DNA of 64,000 bases from Bacteroidales bacterium UBA1374 (GTDB lineage: Bacteria; Bacteroidota; Bacteroidia; Bacteroidales; UBA932), in NCBI GenBank assembly GCA_002305545.1, contig DBRG01000021.1, positions 108,211 to 172,210 on the forward strand, in the 5' to 3' direction. The notes below the pieces were generated by a model that made no database searches, was not told the origin of the DNA, and saw only the letters and a program-made list of their open reading frames with translations. Made by a program: the position numbers and the translations under genes. Below are positions 52,874 to 61,813 of this stretch, one piece after another. The stretch's first letter is position 1. Every line of letters starts with the position of its first letter.

Positions 52874-53704
52874 ATGGTTAATGATGCTCCTATGACAGAC
52901 TCCTTTGGCAGGACAATTAATTATCTGCGCATATCGGTTACAGACCGCTGCAACCTCAGATGCATTTACTGCATGCCGGCAGAAGGGGTACCCCCTGTTG
53001 CTCATGAACAGGTGCTTTCCTATGAGGAAATCCTGGCTTTTACCCGGTATGCTGTCAGCCGGGGGATCAGCAAGGTCCGCCTGACCGGCGGGGAGCCCCT
53101 GGTTCGCAAAGGCATCACAGGCCTGGTAAGTTCACTGGCGGCCGTTGAGGGCATCAAAGACCTGGCAATGACCACCAACGGGATCTTATTAACAGAAATG
53201 GCGCACGAACTGAAAGAAGCAGGTCTGCACCGGCTCAATATCAGCCTGGACACCCTTGATCCTGGTAAATACAGGCAGCTTACCCGGGGCGGAGACCTGA
53301 ACAAGGTCCTGCAAGGGATAAGGGCAGCGAAAATAGCAGGTTTTGGAGGGGCAGGTTCCCCTGTAAAACTCAACTGTGTTCTTTTACCTGATACCCGGGA
53401 AGAAGATCTGACCGCACTGCGCGCTTTTGCCCGGGAAGAAAGACTGAAGCTGAGATTGATACAATACATGGACTTGAAAAACGGATTTTTTGCACGGGTA
53501 GATGGCGGGGACGGCGGGGACTGCCCCCGCTGCAACCGCCTGCGTCTTACATCCACCGGAATTCTCAAGCCCTGCCTGTTCAGCAATACAGGATACAATA
53601 TCCGGACACTGGGTGCTGAAAAAGCCCTGGAGGCCGCCCTGCTCAACAAACCGGAAGCCGGAACTTACAATAGCTTTGAAACATTTAATTATTTAGGAGG
53701 ATGA
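52874..53704 (+). CDS. moaA: GTP 3',8-cyclase MoaA (shortened)
   Basis: A 276-residue radical SAM enzyme. The first cluster is CNLRCIYC (Cys 26, 30, 33), the GGEP motif is at 72-75, and the second cluster is C217, C220 and C234 in CPRCNRLRL with C-x2-C-x13-C spacing. It ends in LGG, the conserved C-terminal double Gly. It is about 45-50 residues shorter than usual MoaA, with the missing part lying just before the second cluster (between IQYMDLKNG and DCPRCN). It makes the first pterin intermediate from GTP. It is coupled to moaC by ATGA. Confidence 0.92.
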   Translation: MVNDAPMTDSFGRTINYLRISVTDRCNLRCIYCMPAEGVPPVAHEQVLSYEEILAFTRYAVSRGISKVRLTGGEPLVRKGITGLVSSLAAVEGIKDLAMTTNGILLTEMAHELKEAGLHRLNISLDTLDPGKYRQLTRGGDLNKVLQGIRAAKIAGFGGAGSPVKLNCVLLPDTREEDLTALRAFAREERLKLRLIQYMDLKNGFFARVDGGDGGDCPRCNRLRLTSTGILKPCLFSNTGYNIRTLGAEKALEAALLNKPEAGTYNSFETFNYLGG

Positions 53705-54201
53705 AACAACCGGAATCCAAAAAACAGGAACTTAGCCATACCCGGCAGGACGGCCGTGTGCATATGGTGGATACTTCGTCCAAGGAAAACAGCCTGAGGG
53801 AGGCTAAGGCATGCGGGTCCATTGTTTTGTCTTCCCTCACAATTCAGTTGATAAAGGAAGACCAGATAAAGAAAGGATCGGTGCTTACCACGGCTGCCCT
53901 GGCGGGTATCAGTGCCGCCAAACAATGCGGTCTCCTGATCCCTTTGTGCCACAACATCCCCCTTTCAAAGGCAGATGTGACTTTTACGGTGCACCCGGAA
54001 CACATTGAGGCTTTTTCCGAGGTGCGCTGCGTTGGACCTACCGGTGTGGAAATGGAAGCATTGACCGCCGTGAGTGTGGCACTGCTGACCATTTACGACA
54101 TGTGCAAGGCAGTGGACAAGCATATGGAGATCACCGGGATCAGGTTATTGGAGAAAACGAAAAAAAGCTTGCAAGATCATGATGAAAATCCTGTCTGTTA
54201 A
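53701..54201 (+). CDS. moaC: Cyclic pyranopterin monophosphate synthase MoaC
   Basis: A 166-residue protein with MoaC motifs MVDTSSKENSLREAKACG, LIPLCHNIPLSKADVTF and GVEMEALTAVSVALLTIYDM followed by KAVDKHMEI. It works directly after MoaA to make cyclic pyranopterin monophosphate. Overlaps moaA by 4 bp and the following fusion gene by 23 bp. Confidence 0.95.
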   Translation: MKQPESKKQELSHTRQDGRVHMVDTSSKENSLREAKACGSIVLSSLTIQLIKEDQIKKGSVLTTAALAGISAAKQCGLLIPLCHNIPLSKADVTFTVHPEHIEAFSEVRCVGPTGVEMEALTAVSVALLTIYDMCKAVDKHMEITGIRLLEKTKKSLQDHDENPVC

Positions 54202-55120
54202 TGTTTCAGAAGCAAAAGGAACGGTAAAAACAGCAAGGGAGTCCATAACCCTTGACAAATCGGGTGTGTGCGGGGATGCCCACGCCGGTCCGTGGCACAG
54301 GCAGGTCAGCCTGCTGGGTGAAGCAGCCTACCGGATGATGGAGCTTGATCCTGAAGAATTTCCCTTTGGATCGTTTGCCGAGAACATAACCACAGAGGGA
54401 TCACCCGGGGAAGGCACCCCGGATTTGAAATCCTGCCGTCCCGGAGACAGGTTTAGTTGTGGTGATGTTTTGCTGGAAGTCACACAGATAGGAAAACAAT
54501 GCCATGGACCGGGGTGTGCAATTTATGAAAAAAGCGGCCGGTGCATCATGCCAAAGGAGGGAATTTTTACCCGTGTGCTTTCAGGAGGCATACTCAAACC
54601 GGGAGATAACCTCATTTACAACCCAAAGAAATACCATATTGCCGTCATCACGGTAAGTACCAGGGCTTTTAACGGTTTTTACACAGATAGCAGTGGTCCG
54701 GCACTGAAGGACCTGGTAGCCGGTTTCTGCAGTGAAAACGACTGGCCCTGTGAAATTACGGGTGTATTGCTTCCAGATGATCCCGCAAAACTGCATAACG
54801 AACTCAGGAAATTTATCCGTGCGGGGTATGACATGGTCTTCACTACAGGGGGCACAGGACTAGGCCCCTCGGATATAACCATTGGGATTGTCAGGCGAAT
54901 CCTTCAGAGGGAGATACCCGGCATTATGGAATACATCAGGATTTCCTGCGGTAAAGAGAATCCGAATGCCTTGCTGAGCGCTTCCCTGGCGGGTGTTTCT
55001 GAAAATACGCTTGTCTTTGCCCTGCCCGGAAGTGTGAATGCTGTAAAAGAATATTTTTCAGGAATCTCACGCTGTTTGAAACATATGGTTTACATGCGAA
55101 TGGGACTTGATGTTCATTAA
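54179..55120 (+). CDS. MOSC domain fused to MogA/MoaB molybdopterin adenylyltransferase
   Basis: A 313-residue fusion. Residues 1-145 form a MOSC domain (GDAHAGPWHRQVSLL, FAENITTEG, QIGKQCHGPGCAIY with the conserved Cys). Residues 150-313 form a MogA/MoaB domain (AVITVSTRAFNG, TTGGTGLGPSDITIG, FALPGSVNAVKEY). The second half adenylates the pterin before metal insertion by MoeA. MOSC domains bind molybdopterin sulfur or cofactor, so the fusion could channel the pterin. It begins 23 bp inside moaC. Two consecutive ATG codons (54179, 54182) are possible starts. Confidence 0.9.
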   Translation: MMKILSVNVSEAKGTVKTARESITLDKSGVCGDAHAGPWHRQVSLLGEAAYRMMELDPEEFPFGSFAENITTEGSPGEGTPDLKSCRPGDRFSCGDVLLEVTQIGKQCHGPGCAIYEKSGRCIMPKEGIFTRVLSGGILKPGDNLIYNPKKYHIAVITVSTRAFNGFYTDSSGPALKDLVAGFCSENDWPCEITGVLLPDDPAKLHNELRKFIRAGYDMVFTTGGTGLGPSDITIGIVRRILQREIPGIMEYIRISCGKENPNALLSASLAGVSENTLVFALPGSVNAVKEYFSGISRCLKHMVYMRMGLDVH

Positions 55121-55133
55121 CATTTTTTTCCAC

Positions 55134-55141
55134 TATATTTG
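55134..55141 (+). promoter_or_regulatory. Promoter -7 box for the TlpA-like gene
   Basis: TATATTTG, 25 bp before the ATG at 55167. Supports a separate transcription unit from the cofactor operon. Confidence 0.5.
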
Positions 55142-55166
55142 TCCAAAATTTTAACTCTGTTTGTTT

Positions 55167-56216
55167 ATGAAAAAATCCATTTACACCTTGGTTTCCCTTT
55201 TAGGGATTTTCCTGCTGGGTTCCTGCAATATCAATACATATAATATTACAGCAACCTTTCCTGACGAAACTTTCAACGGGCAGGTAGCCATGCTTACAGC
55301 TTCCACCGACGGCAGCGTCCTGGACAGTGTGGTCATAGCAGATAACAAAGCCTTCTTTACCGGCCAGGTTAAAGAACCGGCACTGTACATGATTCATAGT
55401 GACCGTGCGCGCGGTCAGTTGATCCTTGAAAAAGGGGACATCTCCATTGAAATGAAACTGCCGGGTGCTGTTTCTGTGGGTACAGGAACACCCATGAATG
55501 ATGCCCTGGCAGGTCTGATCACAAAGTACAACGAGCTTATGGACGAGATCAGCAATTACCAGGGAGAAGACGAAGAAGAATACTTTAAAAGCGTCTGGAC
55601 TCCAAAATTCACCCAGGAAATTGGTGATATCTTCAAAGCCAATAACAACAATGACATTGGCACAATGGCCTTGATGTACCTCTCCAACTATGGCGAAAAA
55701 GACTCTGTTGACACCTTTTTTGCACAGGCAGGAGAAGTTGTGACCTCCAGGGGACCCATCCAGAAGATCATCAAACAACGCGAAGCGCTTAAACAGACTG
55801 CCGAAGGAGTTATGTTCACAGACTTCACGATTGAAGATTCCGACGGTCTAAGCGTTTCTTTCTCGGAATATATCGGGAAAGGAAAGTACGTCCTGGTGGA
55901 CTTCTGGGCAGGCTGGTGTGGCCCCTGCAAACGTGAGATCCCCAACATCAGGGAAATTTACGATAAGTATAACGGGGAAGATTTCACCGTTCTTGGAGTT
56001 GCCGTATGGGAAAAACCGGAAGACACGAAAAAAGCCATTGAAGAGTTGGGCGTTATCTGGCCCTGCATCATCAATGCCCAAAGTATTCCTACCGACATCT
56101 ACGGCATTAAGGGTATACCCCACATCATTCTCTTTGGTCCGGACGGAACCATCATTGCACGTGACCTTCGTGGTGAATCCATGAAAGCCAAAGTCGCTGA
56201 AGTATTGGGCAGATAA
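55167..56216 (+). CDS. TlpA-like thiol-disulfide lipoprotein with DUF4369 domain
   Basis: A 349-residue lipoprotein (LLGSC, Cys19). The N-terminal 190 residues are a DUF4369-type beta domain. The C-terminal thioredoxin-like domain starts near 215 (FTDFTIEDSDGLSVSFSEY) and carries WAGWCGPCKREIPNI with the redox CxxC, plus the cis-Pro region GIKGIPHIILF. It reduces disulfides in the periplasm, for example in cytochrome or envelope protein maturation; the partner is unknown. It is followed 2 bp later by the M28 peptidase gene. Confidence 0.9.
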   Translation: MKKSIYTLVSLLGIFLLGSCNINTYNITATFPDETFNGQVAMLTASTDGSVLDSVVIADNKAFFTGQVKEPALYMIHSDRARGQLILEKGDISIEMKLPGAVSVGTGTPMNDALAGLITKYNELMDEISNYQGEDEEEYFKSVWTPKFTQEIGDIFKANNNNDIGTMALMYLSNYGEKDSVDTFFAQAGEVVTSRGPIQKIIKQREALKQTAEGVMFTDFTIEDSDGLSVSFSEYIGKGKYVLVDFWAGWCGPCKREIPNIREIYDKYNGEDFTVLGVAVWEKPEDTKKAIEELGVIWPCIINAQSIPTDIYGIKGIPHIILFGPDGTIIARDLRGESMKAKVAEVLGR

Positions 56217-56218
56217 CA

Positions 56219-57451
56219 ATGAAATCTGCCTCCCTGGTAATCGGCACGGTGGTCCTTTCTACCACCGTGCTGTTTCTGTGTAATTTCAGTAAACCGCGTC
56301 ACCCGGTCGATTTACACGCTCTGCAAGAAGTCGTGGAAGTACTCTCTTCTCAAGACTTTAACGGACGTAATGCAGGAAGCATCCAGGATTCAGCGATTGC
56401 TTCATACATAGCCAACCGTATGGCCTCCTATGGCTTTGAACCATATTTTTCAGAAGGGTCCCTGCACCGTTTCCGTTACCGCAATGTGGGATCCTGGAAC
56501 GTTGTTATGGTATACCGGGGTAAAAATGCGTCAGGGTCTATTCTAGTGGGTGCACATTACGATCATCTGGGAATGGGAGGACCCGGTTCGGGAAGTTTAA
56601 AACCGGATACCATGGCTTTCCACCCGGGAGCGGATGACAATGCATCCGGAGTGTCGGCAGCCATGGAAGCAGCCAGGCTGCTGAAGGAAACCACCACCAG
56701 GAAGAGATTAAAAAAGAATATCATTTTTGCAGCCTTTGGTGCCGAGGAGAAAGGTACCATAGGATCGGCAATATTGGCCGACACCCTGGAAAAAATGGGG
56801 TCCCTCCCCTCGCTGATGATCAACCTGGATATGGTGGGAAGACTCCGGGACAGCGTGTTGCAGGTGGGCGGAACCGGAACTTTCCAGGCAGCAGATTCGC
56901 TGCTTGGCGCACACCTGGATTCTTCGCTTCACCTGGTGCTGAAAAAAACGGAAAGCGGCTATGGTCCTTCTGATCACAGTGTCTTTTACAGGTCAGGGAT
57001 TCCGGTGCTTTTCTTCAGCAACCCACCCCACACAGACTACCATACACCTTTTGACACGCCGGATAAAATCAATTACCAGGGGATGGCTGCAATTGTTACC
57101 TATGTGACTGCAATTTCCCGCGCGGTAGTGGTAGACGGATTTGAGCCTCTTTACAGGGAAACCATGGATACCCGATCACTCCCTGAACAGGTCAGGTTTA
57201 AAGTCAGCCTGGGGGTAATCCCTGACTTCACTTACGAAGGAGAGGGGTTTTGTGCCGGTACGGTTATCAAGGGAAGACCCTCCCACAAGGCCGGCATGCA
57301 GGACGGTGATGTGGTCTTGAAGATTGACCGGCAGCCAGTCAAAGACATTGAATCCTATATGAAAATACTGGGAGGGCTGGAAGCCGGACAGATCATCCAT
57401 ATCACAATCCTCAGGAACGGACAAATCATAGAACTGGAGGTACAACTATGA
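56219..57451 (+). CDS. M28 family zinc aminopeptidase with C-terminal PDZ domain
   Basis: A 410-residue exported protein. The N-terminal hydrophobic segment (LVIGTVVLSTTVLFL) is a signal peptide or anchor. Zinc ligands: GAHYDHLG, GADDNASG, GAEEKG, NLDMVGR and HTDYHTPFD. Residues about 330-405 form a PDZ domain (VIKGRPSHKAGMQDGDVVLK). It probably removes N-terminal residues from peptides outside the inner membrane, with the PDZ guiding substrates. Overlaps the following membrane protein gene by 4 bp. Confidence 0.9.
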   Translation: MKSASLVIGTVVLSTTVLFLCNFSKPRHPVDLHALQEVVEVLSSQDFNGRNAGSIQDSAIASYIANRMASYGFEPYFSEGSLHRFRYRNVGSWNVVMVYRGKNASGSILVGAHYDHLGMGGPGSGSLKPDTMAFHPGADDNASGVSAAMEAARLLKETTTRKRLKKNIIFAAFGAEEKGTIGSAILADTLEKMGSLPSLMINLDMVGRLRDSVLQVGGTGTFQAADSLLGAHLDSSLHLVLKKTESGYGPSDHSVFYRSGIPVLFFSNPPHTDYHTPFDTPDKINYQGMAAIVTYVTAISRAVVVDGFEPLYRETMDTRSLPEQVRFKVSLGVIPDFTYEGEGFCAGTVIKGRPSHKAGMQDGDVVLKIDRQPVKDIESYMKILGGLEAGQIIHITILRNGQIIELEVQL

Positions 57452-58350
57452 AAGGGATATATTCCTGGACTTTAGCGGTGATCATAACACTTGCCGCTGT
57501 CTTTTTGCAAAGAAACACAGGACCGAGCCATCCCGGAAAACAACTGATGGAAGTTAATGAAACTTCTTTCAAGGCTTCTTTTCCGCGCAGCCTGGTGCGG
57601 CCTCGTAACGATGCATCCTCTGCTCAGTTGACCCTGGAACTTAGTTCAATCGGAAACGCGCAGGACAGGATCATTGGAGCCATACTCTATTATAAAAGAT
57701 ATCCTGGTAGTGAAGATTATACAGCGGTGGTTCCTTCTTTTTCCATGGAAAAAGACAAGTTGCTGGTCAACTGCATGGTGCCGGTTCAGCCAACTGCGGG
57801 AAAGATCAGTTATTACCTGCAACTCCTGGGAAAGGACGGAGCCACTGCAAATTCCCGGGTTTCAATACTCCGGTTCCGTGATCACGTTCCCCCATCGGTG
57901 CTGATGCTGCATATCCTGCTGATCTTCTTTGCATTCCTCTTTTCCAACTTTACAGGTATCTATGCTCTATCCGGCAATGCCCGGATCAATCGTTTTGCCC
58001 TGGTGACGATCCTTATCCTGTTTGCCGGGGGTTTCATCCTAGGCCCTTTGGTACAAAAATACGCTTTTGGTGTTTGGTGGGCAGGCTGGCCACTGGGCGG
58101 GGACATGACGGACAACAAGACACTTGTTGCCATCCTGGCCTGGATCATTGCCTATATTATGAACAAAATACCATTTTCATCAACACGTTTTTGCCGTTGG
58201 AGGCGTTTCTTATATCTGGCAGCTGCCCTGGTTACCATGGTCGCCTATTCCATCCCGCACAGCACAGCCGGATCACAGTACGACTACCAGACAGGAACCA
58301 TTGTCACCGGCCAGGAAAATGCTATAGAACCATCACATAAACTTCAATGA
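57448..58350 (+). CDS. Unrecognised membrane protein between a peptidase and a Ca2+-ATPase
   Basis: A 300-residue protein with an N-terminal anchor (8-22), a periplasmic beta domain of about 120 residues, and about four membrane helices from residue 150 (VLMLHILLIFFAFLF to VTMVAYSIPHS). Conserved-looking polar residues lie in a short re-entrant loop: FGVWWAGWPLGGDMTDNKT. I do not recognise the family. Both neighbours overlap it by 4 bp, so it is made with the M28 peptidase and the Ca2+-ATPase. It could be an accessory of the pump, but that is inference. Confidence 0.7.
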   Translation: MKGIYSWTLAVIITLAAVFLQRNTGPSHPGKQLMEVNETSFKASFPRSLVRPRNDASSAQLTLELSSIGNAQDRIIGAILYYKRYPGSEDYTAVVPSFSMEKDKLLVNCMVPVQPTAGKISYYLQLLGKDGATANSRVSILRFRDHVPPSVLMLHILLIFFAFLFSNFTGIYALSGNARINRFALVTILILFAGGFILGPLVQKYAFGVWWAGWPLGGDMTDNKTLVAILAWIIAYIMNKIPFSSTRFCRWRRFLYLAAALVTMVAYSIPHSTAGSQYDYQTGTIVTGQENAIEPSHKLQ

Positions 58351-60986
58351 AATCAGAACAATTTTACAATCTTTCGGTTGAGCAGCTGCTAGATCAGTAT
58401 GGAACCGCTTTAGATTCAGGCCTGCAGGACGGGGAAGTAAAAAGACGCCTTTCAGAAGCAGGGTACAACCGGCTTCTGACAAAAAAACAGAAGTCTTCGC
58501 TTCGAATATTCCTGGAACAGTTTAAAAGCAGCATGGTGGTCATCCTCCTGGTTGCCGCCATCATTTCTGGTGTAATTGGAACCCTGGAGGGAGAGGGATT
58601 GATGGAAACCTTTGTCATTCTTGCTATTCTGATTATCAACGCAGTAATAGGAACTGTTCAGGAAATCAAGGCGCAATCCTCGCTGGAAGCCTTGAATAAA
58701 ATGAGTTCGCCCCGGAGCAAGGTGTTGCGAAACGGGCAGGTTTATGAAATTGATTCTGTTGAAATCGTTCCCGGAGATATCGTTGTTCTGGACACCGGAG
58801 ACATCATTCCGGCCGATCTTCGTTTGATAGAAACGGTAAACCTGAAAATCCAGGAATCGGCCTTAACCGGCGAATCGGTGCCTGTGGATAAAACAGTTGC
58901 TCCGTTGGAAGGCCAGGATATTCCCTTGGGTGACCGTCATAACATGGCCTTTTCCACGGGTATAGTTACTTACGGCCGTGGCAAAGGACTTGTCGTGGCT
59001 ACAGGAATGAAAACTGAAGTGGGAAGAATTGCCCATATGCTCCAGCATACAAAGGAAACAGAAACGCCCATGGGCAAACGGCTCAGGGGATTGGGAAAAG
59101 TTCTGGGCTATGTTGCACTTGCTATCTGCGGCGTGATCTTCCTGGTAGGCGTATTGTACGGAAACAATTGGTTTGATATGTTCATGATGGCTGTAAGCCT
59201 TGCTGTGGCTGCCATTCCTGAAGGATTGCAGATTGTTTCGACCATTGTGCTGGCCATAGGCGTCCAGCGGATGGTGAAATTCAACGCGATTGTCCGTACA
59301 CTGCCATCGGTGGAAACCCTGGGAAGCACCACTGTGATCTGTTCCGATAAAACGGGAACGCTCACACAAAACAAAATGAGCATTGTGGAAGCATGGCCCG
59401 ATGGGCTGGATTCCAATGGAACCACCCTGCTGGAAGTGTCGCTGCTCTGCACCGATGCGCACCTGAAAATGTTGCCCGGCGGGGAATATGAAACATCCGG
59501 CGATCCTACCGAAACAGCCATCATCCACGCCGGCCTCGGCCTGAACCTCAATAAAAACGATCTTGAGAAACAATTCCCGAGGGTGGAGGAAGTGCCTTTC
59601 GACTCTGAGCGAAAACGAATGGCCACCATCAACCGGATGGAAGGAGGCCGGCTACGGGTGAATGTCAAGGGAGGGCTGGATGAAATGCTGGGCGTTACCA
59701 CGCGAATTCTTATCAACGGCAAAGAAAGGCCCATCACGCAGGAAGACAGAGATGCAATTGAAAAAGAAAACAGCCGCATGGCACTTTCTGCGCTGCGTGT
59801 GCTTGCCGTGGGATACAGGTATATAGATGCAGTTCCTTCCCCTGCAAACGCAACAACGGTTGAAAAAGACCTGGTCTTCACGGGCTTGCTGGGCATGATT
59901 GATCCGGCCCGGGCCGAAGTGCCGGAAGCTGTAAAAAAATGCCAGACTGCAGGGATCCGTCCGGTGATGATCACAGGAGACCACCGGGTTACCGCCGTCG
60001 CCATAGCAGGCGAAATTGGGATTTACAAACCCGGCGATAAGGCAATCACGGGTTCAGAGTTGTCCCTTGTCAGTGACCAGGATCTGTATCGGAATGTACG
60101 GGATTATTCAGTATACGCCCGGGTTGCACCGGAACATAAGGTCCGGATAGTCACGGCATGGCAATCACAAGGGCAAATCGTGGCCATGACTGGAGACGGG
60201 GTGAACGATGCGCCGGCGCTCAAACAGGCCGATATCGGGATTTCCATGGGTATAACGGGAACAGAAGTTGCCAAAGACGCCTCCGATGTCATCCTGACAG
60301 ATGATAATTTTGCAACCATCGTACGGGCTGTGGAAGAAGGCCGTCGCATCTACGACAACATCCTGAAAGCCATACAGTTTCTACTCTCGGCAAACGTGGG
60401 TGAAGTTTTGCTTATATTCATCGCCTCTGTTCTTAACTTAGGGAATCCCCTCTCCCCCATCCTGATCCTGTGGATCAACCTGGTTACTGACAGTCTTCCT
60501 GCGCTGGCCCTAAGCATGGACCCTGCCGAAAAGGATATCATGACACGAAAGCCCAGGAATCCCGGGAAAGGTTTTTTCACCCGGGGAATGATCTGGAGGA
60601 TTTTCTACCAGGGGGTAACCATAGGATTGATATCCCTGGCTGCTTATCTGGTCGGGTATCACGACGGAGGTGACGCACTGGGAAGGACAATGGCTTTCAC
60701 GGTTTTGGGTTTCTCACAGCTGTTCCACGTACGCAACCTGCATTCAAACAGGCTTTCATCCTTTAAAAGCAGCTTTCTAAGCAACAAAGCGCTGCTGGGT
60801 GCCATCACAATATCGGCATTGATGATGTTTGCCGTGCTGGTTATACCAGGCATGATGAACATCTTTGGAACCGTGGCCATGGATACGGTGCACTGGCTCA
60901 TCACAGCCGGACTTTCGCTTGTTCCCATACTGGTGGTTGAAGTGGTAAAGTGGGCCGGGATCAACCATTCAAAAGACGAGTATTGA
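58347..60986 (+). CDS. Cation-transporting P-type ATPase (calcium type, P2)
   Basis: An 879-residue P2-type pump. The actuator loop has ALTGESVPVDK, the phosphorylation site is VICSDKTGTLTQNKMS, the ATP domain has DPTETAIIHAGL, MITGDHRVTA and VAMTGDGVNDAPALKQADIG, and there are ten membrane helices. The membrane site has SLAVAAIPEGL (helix 4) and LWINLVTDSLPALALS (helix 6), as in Ca2+-ATPases. It exports Ca2+ (or Mn2+) with ATP. Its start overlaps the stop of the upstream membrane protein gene by 4 bp. Confidence 0.93.
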   Translation: MKSEQFYNLSVEQLLDQYGTALDSGLQDGEVKRRLSEAGYNRLLTKKQKSSLRIFLEQFKSSMVVILLVAAIISGVIGTLEGEGLMETFVILAILIINAVIGTVQEIKAQSSLEALNKMSSPRSKVLRNGQVYEIDSVEIVPGDIVVLDTGDIIPADLRLIETVNLKIQESALTGESVPVDKTVAPLEGQDIPLGDRHNMAFSTGIVTYGRGKGLVVATGMKTEVGRIAHMLQHTKETETPMGKRLRGLGKVLGYVALAICGVIFLVGVLYGNNWFDMFMMAVSLAVAAIPEGLQIVSTIVLAIGVQRMVKFNAIVRTLPSVETLGSTTVICSDKTGTLTQNKMSIVEAWPDGLDSNGTTLLEVSLLCTDAHLKMLPGGEYETSGDPTETAIIHAGLGLNLNKNDLEKQFPRVEEVPFDSERKRMATINRMEGGRLRVNVKGGLDEMLGVTTRILINGKERPITQEDRDAIEKENSRMALSALRVLAVGYRYIDAVPSPANATTVEKDLVFTGLLGMIDPARAEVPEAVKKCQTAGIRPVMITGDHRVTAVAIAGEIGIYKPGDKAITGSELSLVSDQDLYRNVRDYSVYARVAPEHKVRIVTAWQSQGQIVAMTGDGVNDAPALKQADIGISMGITGTEVAKDASDVILTDDNFATIVRAVEEGRRIYDNILKAIQFLLSANVGEVLLIFIASVLNLGNPLSPILILWINLVTDSLPALALSMDPAEKDIMTRKPRNPGKGFFTRGMIWRIFYQGVTIGLISLAAYLVGYHDGGDALGRTMAFTVLGFSQLFHVRNLHSNRLSSFKSSFLSNKALLGAITISALMMFAVLVIPGMMNIFGTVAMDTVHWLITAGLSLVPILVVEVVKWAGINHSKDEY

Positions 60987-60996
60987 AAAAAATGCC

Positions 60997-61004
60997 TACT
61001 TTTG
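60997..61004 (+). promoter_or_regulatory. Promoter -7 box for tRNA-Arg
   Basis: TACTTTTG lies 16 bp before the first base of the tRNA. Confidence 0.45.
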
Positions 61005-61019
61005 CAGGCTGTATTATAG

Positions 61020-61093
61020 GGTCCGGTAGCTCAGTTGGATAGAGCAACAGCCTTCTAAGCTGTAGGTCTTGGGTTCGAGCCCCAACCGGATCA
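61020..61093 (+). tRNA. tRNA-Arg (anticodon UCU)
   Basis: 74 bases fold into a full cloverleaf. The acceptor arm GGTCCGG (61020-61026) pairs with CCGGATC (61086-61092) with one G-T pair, followed by discriminator A. The anticodon loop is CTTCTAA, giving TCT. The T arm has GGTTCGAGCCC. No CCA is encoded. Confidence 0.96.
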
Positions 61094-61103
61094 CAAAAAA
61101 TAG

Positions 61104-61139
61104 CCACAAGTTGTTTATATTCAAACACTTGTGGTTTTT
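61104..61139 (+). terminator. Intrinsic terminator after tRNA-Arg
   Basis: A stem CCACAAGT...ACTTGTGG extended by TGTTT/AAACA with one bulged T, followed by TTTTTG. Position 10 bp behind the tRNA. Confidence 0.65.
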
Positions 61140-61322
61140 GCTTTATAAAAATCCCCGACCATATCCCCGACTTAATAAAAAGCATCCCAAGGAAATTAGT
61201 CCCGGGATGCTTAGTTGCACACAAAAACAGACCTCATATGTCTGCTTTGCGAAACAAAGATAATCAATTATTCAAAACATGAATAGAGCCATTCGTTATG
61301 GATTATCTACTTGTTGTTCGTC

Positions 61323-61365
61323 TGTCCCATCCCACCGGAACGGGACACTTGGGACAAATGGGACA
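61323..61365. repeat. GGGACA iteron-like repeats
   Basis: GGGACA occurs at 61342, 61351 and 61360, exactly 9 bp apart, with an inverted TGTCCC at 61323-61328 forming a dyad with the first copy. Too regular for chance in AT-rich DNA. Confidence 0.65.
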
Positions 61366-61813
61366 ACCAGTGACATAATATCCTTTGATATGCCTAACTA
61401 CAATTAAATACTATTATAAGGAATGAAAATCATTCAGCTATCAGAAAAAAACAAGAATTGAAAGGATAACTGTATCAAATTCAAAGTTATAATTGGAACT
61501 ATTGGAATAATTCTATATTTTTGAACAAGTTCCAATTCAGTTTCCTATAAACATTCCATCTGACTTTCCAACCGATCCTTTTTGCACCAAAATTGATTCC
61601 AAAATTACGTACCCGCTCAGCTGTTCGGTTTGAATTTCCCATAGTGACAGAATGGGATCATCGGACAAGTTGTTGATGTTTTTTTCCATTAATTAATTCG
61701 TTGATATTAGTTTTCTCGAACAAGGTGAGTCCTAAAGTTTGAAGTAATTAATATATATATATATTGTTCAAATAATTAGGTATACAGTTACATAATAACA
61801 CTGAATATAAGAC

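Larger units (their letters stand above)
61094..61813. other. Non-coding gap after tRNA-Arg with short repeats
   Basis: About 720 bp. It contains a probable tRNA terminator (61104-61139), two direct repeats ATCCCCGAC (61151 and 61163), a second hairpin (61180-61212, 9-bp arms AAGCATCCC/GGGATGCTT), three 9-bp-spaced GGGACA repeats with an inverted TGTCCC (61323-61365), and a short TA tract near 61750-61764. I see no gene. Confidence 0.7.

Noticed and set aside
60961..61224. An 87-codon minus-strand frame containing GARTQDLQLRRLLLYPTELP
   Set aside because: It is the reverse strand of tRNA-Arg, a well-known false gene.
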